Shown: one piece after another, positions 48,126 through 55,914 of the stretch
Numbering within the stretch: the first letter of the stretch is position 1
Layout: each line of letters opens with the position of its first letter
NCBI GenBank assembly: GCA_002350625.1
Contig: DEFE01000028.1
Location: forward strand, 98,683-162,682
Origin: Lachnospiraceae bacterium UBA2860
GTDB taxonomy: Bacteria > Bacillota > Clostridia > Lachnospirales > Lachnospiraceae
DNA length: 64,000 bases
Direction of reading: 5' to 3'
Program-made: the position numbers and the translations under genes
Notes under the pieces: model-generated
Told to the model about the DNA's origin: nothing
The model's database searches: none
Seen by the model: only the letters and a program-made list of their open reading frames with translations

Positions 48126-48152
48126 CAAGGGATCTGACCCCGTGTCATGTTT
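48118..48152. repeat. GGGGTC-type palindrome, copy 3
   Basis: Arms of 17 bp (core CATGACAAGGGATC / GACCCCGTGTCATG) with two wobble-type mismatches, containing the TGA stop of the AraC gene at 48123-48125. Confidence 0.85.
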
Positions 48153-48172
48153 CTGAGCAGGTGCACATTTTT

Positions 48173-48199
48173 CTGACAAGGGGTCTGACCCTCTGTCAG
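48173..48199. repeat. GGGGTC-type palindrome, copy 4
   Basis: CTGACAAGGGGTC and GACCCTCTGTCAG around a central T, followed by TTTTTT. It is in tandem with copy 3 and lies 25 bp before the GH29 start, so it could terminate AraC transcription or limit read-through into GH29. Confidence 0.85.
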
Positions 48200-48224
48200 C
48201 TTTTTTGCAAGAAAGGACAGTACG

Positions 48225-49715
48225 ATGAGAAAACCCGAGGCACAGGAAAAGTACCTGAAAATGATCGAAGAAGTCAACAGCGCCGGCGAATTCCAGCCCT
48301 CCTGGGAGTCGCTCTCAAAAGCCGCCCTTCCGGAGTGGTTTGACCGGAAGCGTCTCGGCATCTTCATCCACTGGGGGGTCTACAGTGTGCCGGCCTATGC
48401 CAACGAGTGGTATCCCCGCACGATGTACATACAGGGCACGGACGAGTTCGCGCACCACGTGAAGACCTACGGTCCGCAGAGGGACTTCGGCTACAAGGAC
48501 TTCATCCCTCTCTTTAAGGCGGAGAAGTTTGACCCGGACGAGTGGATCCGGCTCTTCCGGGAAGCCGGCGCGGGATACGTGTTCCCGGTGGCGGAGCACC
48601 ATGACGGGTTCCAGATGTACCGGAGCGATCTCAGCGAATGGAATGCGTACGACAAAGGACCCGGGCGCGACGTACTCGGAGAGCTCAAGGCCGCGGCGGA
48701 AAAGCAGGATATGATTTTCTGCTCCTCGACGCACCGGGCCGAACACTGGTTTTTCATGGGCCACGGGAAAGAGTTCGACAGCGATATCCGCGAACCGCTC
48801 CGGCAGGGTGATTTCTACTGGCCGGCCATGCCGGAGCCGGAGCTGGAGAGATGGGACACCGAGCCGTATCCCTCGCAGGAATATCTGGATGACTGGATGG
48901 CGCGCACAGCCGAGCTGATCGTGACATACCGCCCCGCCATGATCTACTTCGACTGGTGGATCCAGCACGCGGCATTTGAGACGCCGCTTAAGAAGGTGGC
49001 GGCATTTTATTACAATATGGGACGAAAATGGCACAAGGACGTCATGATCTGCTACAAGCACGACGCCATGGCCTTCGGATGCGGCCTTCCCGACATGGAG
49101 CGCGGCGGCTTCCGGGAGCCGAAGCCGTACCGGTGGCAGACGGACACGTCCGCGGCAAACAACTCCTGGTGCTACACGGACAGCCTGGACTACAAGACGT
49201 CGCGGGAACTCATCATCACGCTCATCGACACGGTCAGCAAGAACGGGAACCTGCTGCTCAACATCGGGCCGAAAGCTGACGGCACCATATCCGAACAGGA
49301 CAGAAAAATCCTCTCCGATCTCGGGAGCTGGATGAAAGTCAACGGCGAAGCCATAAACGGCACAAGGCCGTGGCGCATCTCTCTCGAAGGAAGCGGGAAC
49401 ATAGAGGAAGGCGCGTTCCGGGAGACGCGCGTCGAATACACGGCGTCCGATTACCGCTTCACCTGCGCGGACGGCGCCATCTACGCCATCTGCCTGAAAT
49501 GCCCGGCCGACGGTATCTTCCACATCAAAAGCTTCGCCGCCCCGCAGGCCGGATCCGCCGTCGGTCAGTACACAGCGCCCTTCCACGGAATCATACACGA
49601 TGTCCGGATCTTAGGCTGCGACACGGCGCCGGCCTGGCACTCCGACACCGAAGGGCTGCACGTCGCCGCGCCGGGGCTCTCCGGCGAATTCCCTGTCGTA
49701 ATAAAAATCCTGTGA
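48225..49715 (+). CDS. GH29 alpha-L-fucosidase
   Basis: 496 residues. GH29 features: N-terminal LGIFIHWGVYSVPAYANEWY, the His-rich YVFPVAEHHDGFQMY, nucleophile Asp in MIYFDWW near residue 242, LLLNIGPKADGTISEQD and a C-terminal beta-sandwich. It hydrolyses terminal alpha-L-fucose from glycans; with no signal peptide it should act on imported oligosaccharides. GAAAGGAC precedes the start. It is transcribed in the same direction as AraC but separated by two palindromes. The TGA stop begins a fifth palindrome. Confidence 0.95.
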   Translation: MRKPEAQEKYLKMIEEVNSAGEFQPSWESLSKAALPEWFDRKRLGIFIHWGVYSVPAYANEWYPRTMYIQGTDEFAHHVKTYGPQRDFGYKDFIPLFKAEKFDPDEWIRLFREAGAGYVFPVAEHHDGFQMYRSDLSEWNAYDKGPGRDVLGELKAAAEKQDMIFCSSTHRAEHWFFMGHGKEFDSDIREPLRQGDFYWPAMPEPELERWDTEPYPSQEYLDDWMARTAELIVTYRPAMIYFDWWIQHAAFETPLKKVAAFYYNMGRKWHKDVMICYKHDAMAFGCGLPDMERGGFREPKPYRWQTDTSAANNSWCYTDSLDYKTSRELIITLIDTVSKNGNLLLNIGPKADGTISEQDRKILSDLGSWMKVNGEAINGTRPWRISLEGSGNIEEGAFRETRVEYTASDYRFTCADGAIYAICLKCPADGIFHIKSFAAPQAGSAVGQYTAPFHGIIHDVRILGCDTAPAWHSDTEGLHVAAPGLSGEFPVVIKIL

Positions 49716-49737
49716 CAGGGGGTCTGACCCCCTGTCA
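49713..49737. repeat. GGGGTC-type palindrome, copy 5
   Basis: Perfect 12-bp arms TGACAGGGGGTC / GACCCCCTGTCA around a central T, followed by TATTTTCC. The first three bases are the TGA stop of the GH29 gene. Confidence 0.9.
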
Positions 49738-49765
49738 TATTTTCCCCAAACCTCTGCTTTTCTGA

Positions 49766-49771
49766 TATAAT
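49766..49771 (+). promoter_or_regulatory. Extended -10 of the Na/Pi cotransporter gene
   Basis: TGATATAAT (extended -10) 39 bp before the start; no clear -35. Confidence 0.5.
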
Positions 49772-49809
49772 TTTCTGGAAGAATATTGCATCTTATGGGG
49801 GTACCGGCT

Positions 49810-51585
49810 ATGGAAGTTGTCTCGATGATCCTTTCGCTTTTATGCGGCGTCTCACTGTTCCTGTTCGGCATGTCGCTCATGGGTGACGGCCTGAAAAGCG
49901 TCGCCGGCAACAAGCTGGAGTCGTTCCTGTACAAGATGACCAACACGCCCGTCAAAGGCGTGCTGCTCGGCACAGGCGTGACTTCGGTCATCCAGTCGTC
50001 CTCGGCGACGACCGTGATGGTCATCGGCTTCGTCAACTCGGGCATGATGAAGCTCCGGCAGGCGATCGCCATCATCATGGGCGCGAACATCGGCACGAGC
50101 ATCACCGGCTGGATCCTGTGCCTGTCCTATATCGACGGCTCGAACGGCATCGCGAAGCTCCTGTCGTCCTCGTCGATCGCGGCCGCGGCGGCCATCATCG
50201 GCACTCTTTTGAAAATGCTGTCGAAGCATTCCGCGAAAAAGCACGCCGGCAGCATCCTCCTCGGCTTCGCCATTCTCATGGTCGGCATGCAGATGATGAG
50301 CGGCGCCGTCGCCCCCTTAAAAGAAAGCCCCGCCTTCATGAAGGCGCTCACCATGTTCTCGCACCCGATTCCCGGCATGCTGCTCGGTATCGTGATGACC
50401 GCCATCCTGCAGAGCGCATCCGCCTCGATCGGTATCCTGCAGGCGCTGTCGGTCACCGGCGCGCTGTCGTTCGCGATGGCATTTCCGATTATCCTCGGCA
50501 TCGGCGTCGGCGCCGCCTGCCCGGTGCTCATCTCTTCCATCGGCGCCAATAAAAACGGCAGACGGACTGCGCTCGTCTACCTCCTCAACGACCTCTTCGG
50601 CATGGTGCTGTGGGCTATCATCTTCTATACCGTAAATGCCTTCGTGCATTTCCCGTTCCTCGACATGAAGGTGAATCCCGTCATGATCGCCGCCATCAAC
50701 TCTATCTTCCGCATCGCCACGGTGTGCATCCTCTTCCCCTTCATCCCGAAGATCGAGCAGCTCGCCATGTGGCTCATCAAGGACACGGCGGAGGATCTCG
50801 AGGACCTCGCGGACAGCGCCGACTTCGACCTGCTTGAAGAGCGCCTCCTTCAGTACCCCGCGCTTGCGCTGGGCCAGGTGAACCGCGTGGTGAGAGGCAT
50901 GTCGAAGAAAGTCAGGAAAAATGTCAGCAGGTCGCTCAGCCTCATCACCGACTACTCGGAGAAGCGCTTTGAGAAGGCGCAGCGCAAGGAGGACCTGATC
51001 GACAAATACGAGTCGAAGACGGGCGATTACCTGATGCTACTTTCCAAGAAGGAAATGACGTCGCGCCAGACCTGGCAGGTGACGCTGAACCTCCGCGCCA
51101 TCGGCGACCTCGAGCGCATCGGCGACTACGCCTCCAACATCGCCCGGGTGACGCATCAGAACAACGAGGAAGGCATCAGCTTTTCCGAGGACGCGATGCA
51201 GGATCTGAAGGTCGCCATCGAGGCCGTCCGGGAGATGGTGAACAATACGATGGCCTCCTTCCAGAACCACGACCTGCACCTGTCGATGCAGATCAAGCCG
51301 CTGGCGGCCGTCGTGTCGGAGCTCTGCGAAAAGCTGAAAGCCGGCCACATCCTGCGCCTGAGCCGCGGCGAGTGCGACCTGAAGCAGGGCGCGGCCTTCA
51401 ACGAGCTCGTGAACAGCTTCGACCGGATCGGTTCCCACTGCGTGGCCCTCTCCGGCGCGATCCGGCGGGAGTACCAGGAGCATCCGGATTACCACGTGCA
51501 CTCCGCGAAGGTGGAGGAGCTGACGGAAGAGCAGTTCAAGACGATCTACACACATTTCATGGAGAAATATTCAATGAACGCCTGA
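49810..51585 (+). CDS. Na/Pi-cotransporter family protein with PhoU-like domain
   Basis: 591 residues. Two membrane repeats (about 1-130 and 160-320) with the family's glutamine/serine-rich motifs GVTSVIQSSSATTVMVIGF and MTAILQSASASIGILQAL, followed by a cytoplasmic helical PhoU-like domain (about 350-590). The NptA/YjbB family moves phosphate with Na+, and in bacteria some members export it. GGGGGT precedes the ATG; earlier in-frame codons are also possible. It is transcribed alone. With a Na+ V-ATPase in the same window, sodium-driven transport is plausible. Confidence 0.93.
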   Translation: MEVVSMILSLLCGVSLFLFGMSLMGDGLKSVAGNKLESFLYKMTNTPVKGVLLGTGVTSVIQSSSATTVMVIGFVNSGMMKLRQAIAIIMGANIGTSITGWILCLSYIDGSNGIAKLLSSSSIAAAAAIIGTLLKMLSKHSAKKHAGSILLGFAILMVGMQMMSGAVAPLKESPAFMKALTMFSHPIPGMLLGIVMTAILQSASASIGILQALSVTGALSFAMAFPIILGIGVGAACPVLISSIGANKNGRRTALVYLLNDLFGMVLWAIIFYTVNAFVHFPFLDMKVNPVMIAAINSIFRIATVCILFPFIPKIEQLAMWLIKDTAEDLEDLADSADFDLLEERLLQYPALALGQVNRVVRGMSKKVRKNVSRSLSLITDYSEKRFEKAQRKEDLIDKYESKTGDYLMLLSKKEMTSRQTWQVTLNLRAIGDLERIGDYASNIARVTHQNNEEGISFSEDAMQDLKVAIEAVREMVNNTMASFQNHDLHLSMQIKPLAAVVSELCEKLKAGHILRLSRGECDLKQGAAFNELVNSFDRIGSHCVALSGAIRREYQEHPDYHVHSAKVEELTEEQFKTIYTHFMEKYSMNA

Positions 51586-51741
51586 GCGGAAAACAGTTTT
51601 CCATATAGGCTCGTACGGAAGGCGTTCGGGGATCGACCTCCCCGAATGCTTCCATCTCGAGATAAGGAAGGCTGATGCTGCCGCCTCCCATGCCGGCCCA
51701 GACGAGCACGGTTCCGTGATACCGCTTCAGGTCCTCGTGCT
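51586..51741 (-). pseudogene. Possible gene remnant downstream of the Lpl-type permeases
   Basis: On the minus strand, right after the permease stop, an open frame of about 60 codons reads EDLKRYHGTVLVWAGMGGGS and ISLPYLEMEAFGEVDP. It is out of frame with the permease and lacks a start codon and ribosome binding site. The composition looks like real protein, so it may be the remains of a glycan-active enzyme gene that once followed the importer. The family is not recognised. Confidence 0.35.
51622..51649 (+). terminator. Terminator after the Na/Pi cotransporter gene
   Basis: GCGTTCGGGG / CCCCGAATGC stem with one G-U pair and an 8-base loop, then TTCC. Weak T-tract. Confidence 0.5.
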
Positions 51742-52653
51742 TTATTCCTTGACGCTCCCCAGTGCGATGCCGGTCACGAAGTATTTCTGCAGGAAGGGGT
51801 AGACAACGAGAATCGGTACCGTCGCAATCACCGTGATGGCGCAGCGGATGGTGACCGGCGTCGTCATGGTGGAGGACGAAAGTGCTTCCGCGGTCGCCTT
51901 GGCCGCATTGGCGCTCGCCTGTGTCGTCGCGAGCTTCATCTTCAGCAGGTACTGCAGCGTGTACAGTTCCTTCTTGCCGCCGTTGTACAGGTAGGTGTCA
52001 AACCAGCTGTTCCAGCTGCCGACCGCCACGAAGAGGGCGACCGTCGCGAGAACCGGCTTGCAGAGCGGGAAGATGATCTGCCAGAAGGCGCGCAGATCGC
52101 CGGCGCCGTCGATCCGGGCGGACTCGACGAGCGCTTCGGGCAGGCCCTGGATATAGGTCCTGATCACGATCATGTTGAAGCACGAGAACATGGTCGGGAT
52201 GATGTAGACCAGATAGCTGTTGCCCAGTCCCAGCGTCTTTGAAATCAGCAGGTAGTTCGGGATGAGTCCCGCGTTGACATACATCGTGAGCACGAACAGC
52301 ACCGTGAAAACCTTTCTGAGCAGGAACTCCCTCCGCGAGAGCACGTAGGCGAGCATGCTGGTCCAGAACAGGTTGAGGATCGTCGTGATCACGGTCTTCG
52401 ACGCCGAGATCCAGGCCGCCTGGTAAACGGCCTTGTCGGAGAGAATGGATCTGTAGCTCTCAAGCGAGAAGACTCTCGGCCACAGGCCGATGTTGCCGCG
52501 GAGCGCGTCCGTGCCGTCGTTGAACGAGTACGCCACCGTGTTCAGAACGGGGTAGAGCGTGACAAACATAAGGAGGATGAGGAAGATCGCGTTGCAGACC
52601 GGGAACACCTTGCCCGTTTTCACGACGCTTCCGCTTCTTTTCACTTTAGCCAT
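51742..52653 (-). CDS. Carbohydrate ABC transporter permease (LplC/YtcP type)
   Basis: 303 residues, about six membrane helices. The CUT1 permease coupling loop EALVESARIDGAGDLRAFWQIIFPLCKPVLATVALF is present and the C-terminus KYFVTGIALGSVKE is the typical ending of the YtcP/LplC group. It forms the channel with LplB. There is no ATPase gene in the cluster; importers of this type borrow a shared MsmX-like ATPase encoded elsewhere. It is 12 bp after lplB. Confidence 0.94.
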   Translation of the reverse strand: MAKVKRSGSVVKTGKVFPVCNAIFLILLMFVTLYPVLNTVAYSFNDGTDALRGNIGLWPRVFSLESYRSILSDKAVYQAAWISASKTVITTILNLFWTSMLAYVLSRREFLLRKVFTVLFVLTMYVNAGLIPNYLLISKTLGLGNSYLVYIIPTMFSCFNMIVIRTYIQGLPEALVESARIDGAGDLRAFWQIIFPLCKPVLATVALFVAVGSWNSWFDTYLYNGGKKELYTLQYLLKMKLATTQASANAAKATAEALSSSTMTTPVTIRCAITVIATVPILVVYPFLQKYFVTGIALGSVKE

Positions 52654-52665
52654 AATCCCACCTCC

Positions 52666-53622
52666 TTATATCAGCGTGCTCTCATCCAGCCGCTTGGCCA
52701 TCGCATTGGCGGCGAAGAGCAGGATGATGGCGACCACGCTCTTGAACATACCGGCCGCCGTAGCTACGCCGTATTGCTGCTTGGAGATACCGTATTTCAG
52801 CACGAAGATATCGATCGTCTGCGACCAGTCCATGACGAGCGAGGATCCGAGCAGGTACTGGATCTCGAAGCCGGCCTCCATGAGGTGGCCGATGTTCATG
52901 ATGAGCAGGATGATGAAGGTTGACTTGATGCCCGGCAGCGTGATGTAGCGGATCTTGTCCCAGCGGCTCGCGCCGTCGATGGAGGCCGCCTCATAGAGCA
53001 TCGGATCGATCGCGGTCATCGCGGCGATGTAGATGATCGTATTCCATCCGACCTCCTTCCAGACATTGATCACGCCGACCAGCCACCAGAAATACTTTCC
53101 TTCTCCGAGGAAGAAGACAGGCTGCTTGACCAGGTGCAGGTTAAGCAGGAGCTGATTGAGCGGGCCGTTGCTGGCGAAGATGTTCTGCGCCATGCCGACG
53201 ACGATAACCATACTGAGGAAGTGCGGCAGGTAGGTCACGGTCTGCACGAAGCGCTTAAAGCCCGTGTGGATGACTTCGTTGATCAGGATCGCAAGCACGA
53301 TCGCAGACACCGTGCCGAACACCAGGTTGATGATGCTCATGCCCAGCGTGTTGCGGATACTCTGCAGGAAATCCTGGCGGCCGAACAGCCACTCGAAGTT
53401 TTTCCAGCCGACAAACTTGCTCCCGGCGATTCCAAGCTTCGGTTTGTAATCCTGAAACGCCGTAATCCAGCCCCACAACGGGCTGTAATTAAAAACAAGG
53501 ACATAGATGACCATCGGCACGGACATAAGAAGAAGCTGCCACTGCTTCCCAAGCCTCGTGAAGAAGCCCTTCTTTGTCGTTCCACCGCTCACCTGTCCGG
53601 CATTCGCCTTGACTCGGCTCAT
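52666..53622 (-). CDS. Carbohydrate ABC transporter permease (LplB type)
   Basis: 318 residues, about six membrane helices. It starts with a soluble basic tail (SRVKANAGQVSGGTTKKG) and contains LLMSVPMVIYVLVFNYSPLWGWITAFQDYKP and the coupling loop DPMLYEAASIDGASRWDKIRYITLPGIKSTF. It pairs with the LplC-like permease. About 214 bp separate it from the binding-protein gene, with two hairpins in the gap. Confidence 0.94.
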   Translation of the reverse strand: MSRVKANAGQVSGGTTKKGFFTRLGKQWQLLLMSVPMVIYVLVFNYSPLWGWITAFQDYKPKLGIAGSKFVGWKNFEWLFGRQDFLQSIRNTLGMSIINLVFGTVSAIVLAILINEVIHTGFKRFVQTVTYLPHFLSMVIVVGMAQNIFASNGPLNQLLLNLHLVKQPVFFLGEGKYFWWLVGVINVWKEVGWNTIIYIAAMTAIDPMLYEAASIDGASRWDKIRYITLPGIKSTFIILLIMNIGHLMEAGFEIQYLLGSSLVMDWSQTIDIFVLKYGISKQQYGVATAAGMFKSVVAIILLFAANAMAKRLDESTLI

Positions 53623-53751
53623 ATCCGTTCTCTCCTCCCGGAATCTATTATTCTGCGTGACTTATTGTCTCCGGATGCCGGGTATGTAAGCATCATGCTT
53701 TGCATTCGGGTACATACGTCAGCTCCTTATGACAGTGTCCTTAAGTTCAAA

Positions 53752-53780
53752 TAAGGGGAGATCTGCGTTATCTCCCCTTA
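53752..53780 (-). terminator. Intercistronic hairpin between Lpl-type binding protein and permease genes (1)
   Basis: Perfect 11-bp stem TAAGGGGAGAT/ATCTCCCCTTA with a 7-base loop, then TTTGAAC on the minus strand. Probably a leaky terminator or stabiliser lowering permease relative to binding protein. Confidence 0.7.
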
Positions 53781-53795
53781 CCCGCTTTTTCATGA

Positions 53796-53821
53796 GGCTG
53801 ACCGGCCGCTGCCGGCCAGCC
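53796..53821 (-). terminator. Intercistronic hairpin after the Lpl-type binding protein gene (2)
   Basis: GGCTGACCGGC / GCCGGCCAGCC with one mismatch and a 4-base loop, 15 bp after the binding-protein stop. Together with the hairpin at 53752 it forms a double barrier. Confidence 0.65.
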
Positions 53822-53836
53822 CCATCCACATCTTAC

Positions 53837-55522
53837 TTACTGGTTGTCAAGGACCTTGTGGGCTTCCGCGAGAACTGCTTCCTGCATGAACTCGGAGAAG
53901 GCTGTCGCGGACGGAGTGATCTCCGCTACGAACTCATCCCACAGAGCGTCGAAGTTGTCCGGATCCGTCATGATCAGTTCCGGCAGGTACTTGTCCTGAA
54001 TGTCCAGGAAGTCCTGATGGTCAACATCGACCGGAGAGTAGTCGATCTGCCATGCCTCGCCGTACGGAGCGAGCTCGATCGGCGGATTGACGAAGTCAGC
54101 GAACTTCTGATAGCCGTACTTCTCAAGGAATGCCTTGTCATATTCATTCATCTGGTCAAACACGATCTCGGGCTGATTGCCGGGCTCCCAGCAGTTGCCG
54201 GCCAGATCGCCGTCAAGAATCCATCCCTGCTTCTTCGGGCTGCTCTCGAAGAACGCGCGGGCCTTGTTTGCCATGATCCAGTTGTTGTCAAGCGTATTCT
54301 CATACTGCTCGCGTGTCATCACGAGACGGCCGTTTTCGATGGAGTAATCCTCTCCCTCAATGCCCCAGTTGAAGAGCAGCTGCCACTCGTCGGAGAGCAT
54401 CTCTTCCCACATCGCCACGATTCTCTCGGGGCACTCGCAGTTGACGGAGATACCGAAGCCGCGGTTCACGTTCGGCAGAGATCCGTTCACATAGTGCTCT
54501 TCGATCTCTTTGCCATCCACGTATTCGGGGTCATAGACGAGGCCGAGGGCCACGTAGGTTCTGTCATACATCTTCGCTGTCTGCAGCGCGTATGTCGCAT
54601 CGTTGAAGTCCCATGTCTGGTCGAACATGCCGAGGACCGTGCCGCTGGAAAGCTGGGCGATGTACTGGTCATAGCTCATGACGAAGGTATCCTTGGAGAT
54701 GAGGCCCTTCTGGAACTCCTCGTTCAGCTTCTTGTAATACGGCTTAGCGTACGGCTTGTCGATGAAGGTCTCTGTATGGAACTCATCCGTGCTGACGTCG
54801 ACGAGCACTTCGCCGTCGTTCGGGCGGCCCATCAGGTGCTGCACCGGGTTGATCAGGCAGAAATGTCTCCAGTCCTCGCAGAGGATGTCGAAGCCGACGT
54901 ACGGAACGCCGTTCTCGTCAGTCGGGTTCTCAGCGATGAAGCCCTCGATCAGGTCGAAGTACTCATTGAGGGTGTGAACCTGCGGATAGCCTGCCCACTC
55001 AAGAACCTGCTTCTGCAGGAAGAACGCCGGGCCGTTGACCTGGTTGACGATCTGCTCGCCGTCTGCAAGGCCGTAGTTCGGGATGATGTAAAGGACGTCA
55101 TTGCCATCTTCATCCTTATTGATGAGACGTGCCTTCTGCGGCTCGATGTGGGCCCAGAGGCGCGGTGTCTTCTCGGGAGAGACATAGTCGAGGAGGTTGA
55201 TCAGCGCGCCGTTCTGGATGAGCAGGTCAGCGCTGTTGCCGCCGTCGAACAGATCCGGATAGTCTTCGCCGGCGATCATCATGCCGAGCTTTTCATCCAG
55301 ATCGCCCGCGAGGAACTCGAACTCGAAGGAGACGCCGAACTCGTCTTTAATCTTCTGATAGATCTTGTTGTCTTCCGTGGGCTGATCGCCGGGATCGCCG
55401 CGGAACACGGTCAGGGTAATCGGCTCCTCTGCCGCCGCAGCATCATCTGCGAACGCATGTACAGGGAGCAGGGTGGGGACCACGAGGGCCAGGGCCAGCG
55501 AAGCTGCAATAAACTTCTTCAT
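53837..55522 (-). CDS. Lpl-type extracellular sugar-binding protein
   Basis: 561 residues, the long size typical of the LplA/family 1 binding proteins of Firmicutes. Signal peptide MKKFIAASLALALVVPTLLPVHAFADD; the mature protein begins EEPITLTVFRGDPGDQPTEDNKIYQKI. As with LivK, there is no lipobox Cys. It delivers an oligosaccharide to the LplB/LplC pair. Start 55522 follows AAGGAGG at a longer-than-usual gap. It is the first gene of the importer operon; the ligand is unknown but the neighbouring beta-helix gene suggests a fucosylated or xylose-containing glycan. Confidence 0.92.
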   Translation of the reverse strand: MKKFIAASLALALVVPTLLPVHAFADDAAAAEEPITLTVFRGDPGDQPTEDNKIYQKIKDEFGVSFEFEFLAGDLDEKLGMMIAGEDYPDLFDGGNSADLLIQNGALINLLDYVSPEKTPRLWAHIEPQKARLINKDEDGNDVLYIIPNYGLADGEQIVNQVNGPAFFLQKQVLEWAGYPQVHTLNEYFDLIEGFIAENPTDENGVPYVGFDILCEDWRHFCLINPVQHLMGRPNDGEVLVDVSTDEFHTETFIDKPYAKPYYKKLNEEFQKGLISKDTFVMSYDQYIAQLSSGTVLGMFDQTWDFNDATYALQTAKMYDRTYVALGLVYDPEYVDGKEIEEHYVNGSLPNVNRGFGISVNCECPERIVAMWEEMLSDEWQLLFNWGIEGEDYSIENGRLVMTREQYENTLDNNWIMANKARAFFESSPKKQGWILDGDLAGNCWEPGNQPEIVFDQMNEYDKAFLEKYGYQKFADFVNPPIELAPYGEAWQIDYSPVDVDHQDFLDIQDKYLPELIMTDPDNFDALWDEFVAEITPSATAFSEFMQEAVLAEAHKVLDNQ

Positions 55523-55914
55523 ACTCTTTTTTCCTCCTTGTAGATGTGGTTTGAAAAAGACTTTTGTGATAACACATTGTACTTCTAAATTATCATTTCC
55601 TGCCCTATAATTCATTCCAAAAGTTGCTATTTTCCTCTCAATTATTGCTATTTTTCATAACTGAAATTGTTCTCATCGTCAGGTTTCACATGAAATAAAC
55701 GCAAAATTTATGCAATATTTCAGCAAATGATCCCCAATAGTTCACAATACCTGCGAAATTCCGTAATGATTTTTGAAATACATCGCCGGTTTTTTGTGAT
55801 GATGCTCAGCAATAATTGTGTTGGAAATCTTGACAAAACCACATCCTTCGTTTAGTTTTCGAAGTAGATCCGTTAAGTGTTTTCTATTCAACAGTTGAGA
55901 ACTGGAGTACCGCC
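55523..55914. other. AT-rich divergent regulatory region
   Basis: 392 bp between the divergent importer operon and the beta-helix gene, clearly AT-richer than the coding sequence. It holds the plus-strand promoter at 55830-55858; several TACAAT/TATAGG-like boxes on the minus strand could serve the importer, but none has a convincing -35. No open reading frame or repeat is supported. Confidence 0.6.
55830..55858 (+). promoter_or_regulatory. Promoter of the beta-helix (GH141-like) gene
   Basis: TTGACA (-35), 17-bp spacer, TAGTTT (-10), about 57 bp before the start codon. Confidence 0.65.
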
